This document shows positions 5,965 through 7,576 of a stretch of DNA of 7,576 nt, one piece after another. The position numbers and the translations under genes were made by a program. How positions within the stretch are numbered: position 1 is the stretch's first letter; the number at the start of each line of letters is the position of its first letter. The DNA is taken from assembly GCA_905234575.1 (NCBI GenBank), contig CAJOIG010000091.1, positions 1-7,576 on the forward strand. Reading direction: 5' to 3'. This DNA is from an uncultured Oscillospiraceae bacterium. GTDB taxonomy: Bacteria; Bacillota; Clostridia; Oscillospirales; Oscillospiraceae. A model generated the notes under the pieces. That model was not told where the DNA came from and searched no databases. It saw only the letters and a list, made by a program, of their open reading frames with translations.

Positions 5965-6777
5965 TTATCGTTCCTGCTGAAAAAAGTCCCGCTTGCGGAA
6001 GGCTGCAGTCAGGAACCGCCATGCGGCTTTGCCGCCCGTCAGCCAGCAGATATGCGCCCCGCTGCCGGGTTCAGCCAGCATCTTCCCCACAAGATAGTCC
6101 GCCACCACATCCGGGTAGTCTCCCAGGATGTTATAGACTTTTTTCGTTTTCTCCGGCAGTTCGATGGCCTGTTCTCCGCCCAAGGCGTTTACGGTAAAAG
6201 CCGTGATCATAATGCCCGGAGACAGAAGCCCGGCCTTCACGGGGCTGTTTCGCTCACGGAGCTCTTTGGCCAGCGCACGGGTAAAATGTGTAATGGCGCG
6301 CTTGCTTGTACCGTACATATTCAGCCCGAGCATCATAGCGTCGTTGCTGCCGTACCCCTCGATATTATATATGTACCCACCGTCCGGCTGCTTTTCCATC
6401 CGACGGACAGCCTCTCTGCTGCCGAGCACGGCGCCGCGCAGATCAATGTCCAGCACGGTGTCGATCTCTTTTTCCGTCAGCTCCCACAACGGCTTCATAG
6501 GCTGGTTGACACCGGCGTTGTTGATCCAGATATCGACAGGCCCGAACCGCTCGGCGGCAAAGACAGCCAAATGATGCAGCTCCTCCGCGGAGGCCACGCT
6601 GGCCCGGAAGCCTTCGACGGCTCCTTTGCCTTCGATGTGCCTCAGAGCGTCGACCGCCGCTTCCAGACGGTCAGGGTCAACACCGTTGATCACCAAATTC
6701 CAACCGGCCGCGCGGAAACGCTTTGCCATCTCAAAGCCAAGCCCTCTGGTACTGCCCGTAATGACTACAGTTTTCAT
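5965..6777 (-). CDS. Short-chain dehydrogenase/reductase resembling chlorophyll(ide) b reductase NOL/NYC1
   Basis: A 270-aa cytosolic NAD(P)-dependent oxidoreductase of the SDR superfamily. The Rossmann dinucleotide motif TGSTRGLG (7-14), the structural NNAG (86-89) and the catalytic YGTSK (Tyr155, Lys159) are all present. The classical catalytic serine motif N-(I/V)-S-S is replaced by NIEG (138-141), followed by YGS. The same replacement (NMDG-AGS) and a matching C-terminal half occur in plant NOL/NYC1, as recalled from memory: LLSPGI, KVYNILGDYPDVVADYLVGKM (split: KVYNILGDYP, DVVADYLVGKM), PGSGAHICWLT and a terminal aromatic R-x-R-x-FF. Substrate is unknown; a clostridium is not expected to reduce chlorophyll b. 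ATG at 6777 is chosen because it starts directly at MKTVVITGS and has AAGGAG (6787-6792) 9 bases upstream; an in-frame ATG at 6810 adds 11 residues without a good site. It follows the deformylase by 57 bases. Confidence 0.9.
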   Translation of the reverse strand: MKTVVITGSTRGLGFEMAKRFRAAGWNLVINGVDPDRLEAAVDALRHIEGKGAVEGFRASVASAEELHHLAVFAAERFGPVDIWINNAGVNQPMKPLWELTEKEIDTVLDIDLRGAVLGSREAVRRMEKQPDGGYIYNIEGYGSNDAMMLGLNMYGTSKRAITHFTRALAKELRERNSPVKAGLLSPGIMITAFTVNALGGEQAIELPEKTKKVYNILGDYPDVVADYLVGKMLAEPGSGAHICWLTGGKAAWRFLTAAFRKRDFFQQER

Positions 6778-6834
6778 GCCTTCGGTCTCCTTATTATTCA
6801 CGGATTTCATGAATAGATCGTCTCGCCGCCCCGC

Positions 6835-7245
6835 TCATATCAGGATGCCCTGCAGATGATCGACCTCGTGCTGGATGATCTGCGCCGTGAATCCGGCATA
6901 CCGGCCCTTTCGCTTGTTCCAGCGAACGTCCCGGTACTCCACCTCGATGGTCTCATACCGTGTGGTCTTCCGTGTCCCGGAAAGGGACAGGCAGCCCTCC
7001 TCCGTCTCATAGGGACCGTCCTTCGCCGTGATGACCGGGTTAAACATCACGACGTTTTTACCGTCCGTGTGCACGATGATGACTCTTTTTCGCACGCCGA
7101 TCATGTTTCCGGCCATGCCCACGCAGTGATCCGCGTTGGCGGATAGCGTGTCCTGCATATCCCCGGCCAGCGGCAGGTCGGCCCTGGATGCCTCTTCGGA
7201 CTTCTGCGAGAGGAAGAAGGTGTCTTTAACGATAGCTTTGATCAT
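6835..7245 (-). CDS. Peptide deformylase-family protein, short variant with altered motif I
   Basis: Peptide deformylase removes the formyl group from N-terminal Met using a metal held by one Cys and two His. This 136-aa product has EGCLS (83-87; Cys85) and QHEVDHLQG (125-133; His126, Glu127, His130), so the metal site is intact. Motif I, canonically GxGxAAxQ, reads CVGMAGNMIG (41-50): the oxyanion-hole Gln position is Met48 and the second Ala is Gly. The protein ends right after HLQGILI, lacking the C-terminal helix of longer housekeeping deformylases. GGGGAG (7252-7257) is 6 bases from the ATG, and a promoter lies about 40 bases further up. It is the first gene of the co-directional block. 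It is probably a second, specialised deformylase, as in other clostridia; the symbol def is withheld because activity is uncertain. Confidence 0.88.
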   Translation of the reverse strand: MIKAIVKDTFFLSQKSEEASRADLPLAGDMQDTLSANADHCVGMAGNMIGVRKRVIIVHTDGKNVVMFNPVITAKDGPYETEEGCLSLSGTRKTTRYETIEVEYRDVRWNKRKGRYAGFTAQIIQHEVDHLQGILI

Positions 7246-7284
7246 AAGTCGCTCCCCATGGATTCAATCGTCCTTTCTAAAAAC

Positions 7285-7313
7285 ATATTACACCATTTAA
7301 AACCAAAAGTTAA
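7285..7313 (-). promoter_or_regulatory. Sigma-A-type promoter upstream of the deformylase gene
   Basis: On the minus strand TTAACT (7308-7313) and TAATAT (7285-7290) are separated by exactly 17 bases in an AT-rich patch, about 40 bases before the deformylase ATG. The -10 matches TATAAT at 4 of 6 and the -35 matches TTGACA at 4 of 6. It is the only convincing promoter seen upstream of the seven-gene minus-strand block. Confidence 0.55.
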
Positions 7314-7322
7314 TGCTTTTGG
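7303..7322. repeat. 7-bp inverted repeat over the deformylase -35 region
   Basis: CCAAAAG (7303-7309) and CTTTTGG (7316-7322) are perfect inverted copies around TTAATG. The repeat overlaps the -35 hexamer at 7308-7313. No T-run follows on the plus strand (GGGTTG), so it is not a good terminator. A dimeric-regulator operator is possible but no factor can be named. Confidence 0.45.
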
Positions 7323-7436
7323 GGGTTGTTTTCGCTGTTTCTGCCGGTCAGAACCGGATCAAACGCCATGAGAATCCGGATCGTTCTTCCAAAATTCGCC
7401 CGGATGCATAGAAATCCTCCGCCTGCGGATAATACA

Positions 7437-7465
7437 TCCTGTTAGACACGAAATTGACAACAGGA
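7437..7465 (+). promoter_or_regulatory. Inverted repeat that could mask the spoVT ribosome binding site
   Basis: TCCTGTT (7437-7443) and AACAGGA (7459-7465) are perfect complements 15 bases apart. The right arm covers four bases of the AGGAGG at 7462-7467 that serves spoVT, so the folded mRNA would hide the Shine-Dalgarno sequence. That site lies 11 bases from the ATG, at the long end of normal. I could not place a sigma-G-type promoter with confidence in the 150 bases upstream. Confidence 0.4.
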
Positions 7466-7478
7466 GGATAAAGATACA

Positions 7479-7576
7479 ATGAAAGCAACCGGTATCGTGC
7501 GGCGCATCGACGACCTCGGCAGGGTCGTCATCCCCAAGGAGATCCGCCGCACCATGCGCATCCGAGAGGGCGACCC
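7479..7576 (+). CDS. spoVT: Stage V sporulation protein T (AbrB-type regulator), truncated by window end
   Basis: The first 32 codons encode a SpoVT/AbrB swapped-hairpin DNA-binding domain: MKATGIVRRIDDLGRVVIPK followed by EIRRTMRIREGD. This matches the nearly invariant SpoVT start, with Met in place of the usual Leu in RRTLRI; AbrB itself usually has K(V/L)DELGRVVIP and so fits less well. SpoVT is a forespore-specific regulator that activates and represses sigma-G-dependent genes during spore maturation; its C-terminal GAF-like domain lies beyond the window. AGGAGG (7462-7467) is the ribosome binding site. Divergent from the deformylase gene. Confidence 0.9.
   Translation, partial: MKATGIVRRIDDLGRVVIPKEIRRTMRIREGD

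Noticed and set aside
7454..7480. TTGACA followed after 15 bases by TACAAT at the spoVT start
   Set aside because: Spacing is short and the -10 would lie on the start codon, so transcripts could not carry the spoVT ribosome binding site.

Overview
The window reads as chromosomal DNA from an anaerobic, spore-forming Firmicute of class Clostridia, most likely a GC-rich lineage near Oscillospiraceae/Ruminococcaceae. The evidence is a SpoVT start at the right edge, a Rex redox repressor, strong AGGAGG-type ribosome binding sites, G/C-rich third codon positions and clostridial-looking protein families. No RNA gene, transposase, phage gene or CRISPR array was found. The placement is inferred from protein resemblance, not from a phylogeny.

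Left part (1-1210): the C-terminal two thirds of the chaperone HtpG runs on the plus strand and ends in a strong two-sided hairpin terminator shared with the convergent mnmE. The htpG reading frame appears broken 12-15 bases before its stop: the expected family tail is present in another frame, as if a short segment had been deleted.

Second block (1211-3631, minus strand): rex and mnmE form a tight pair overlapping by ATGA, and mnmE has no ribosome binding site of its own. A good sigma-A-type promoter lies upstream of rex, with a near-consensus Rex operator on its -10 box, which suggests NADH/NAD+-sensitive autoregulation that would also reach the tRNA-modification enzyme MnmE. About 290 bases upstream of this promoter hold no recognisable gene, though one minus-strand frame stays open for 100 codons after the ProX-like gene.

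Third block (3632-7245, minus strand): seven recognisable genes and one possible 24-codon gene lie head to tail with short gaps or overlaps and no evident terminator. In transcription order they are a variant peptide deformylase, a short-chain dehydrogenase resembling plant chlorophyll b reductase NOL/NYC1, the tiny ORF, a YbaK-type Cys-tRNA(Pro) deacylase, an MmcQ/YjbR-fold protein, a two-helix membrane protein, a small flavodoxin and a ProX-type Ala-tRNA(Pro) deacylase. Two tRNA-editing hydrolases of one superfamily plus a deformylase give the block a translation-quality flavour, mixed with two redox genes. A promoter can be placed upstream of the deformylase; whether it drives the whole block is inference.

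Right edge (7246-7576): a divergent intergenic region of about 230 bases separates the deformylase from spoVT, whose first 32 codons are present. It carries a 7-bp inverted repeat over the deformylase -35 region and a second 7-bp inverted repeat that could mask the spoVT ribosome binding site.
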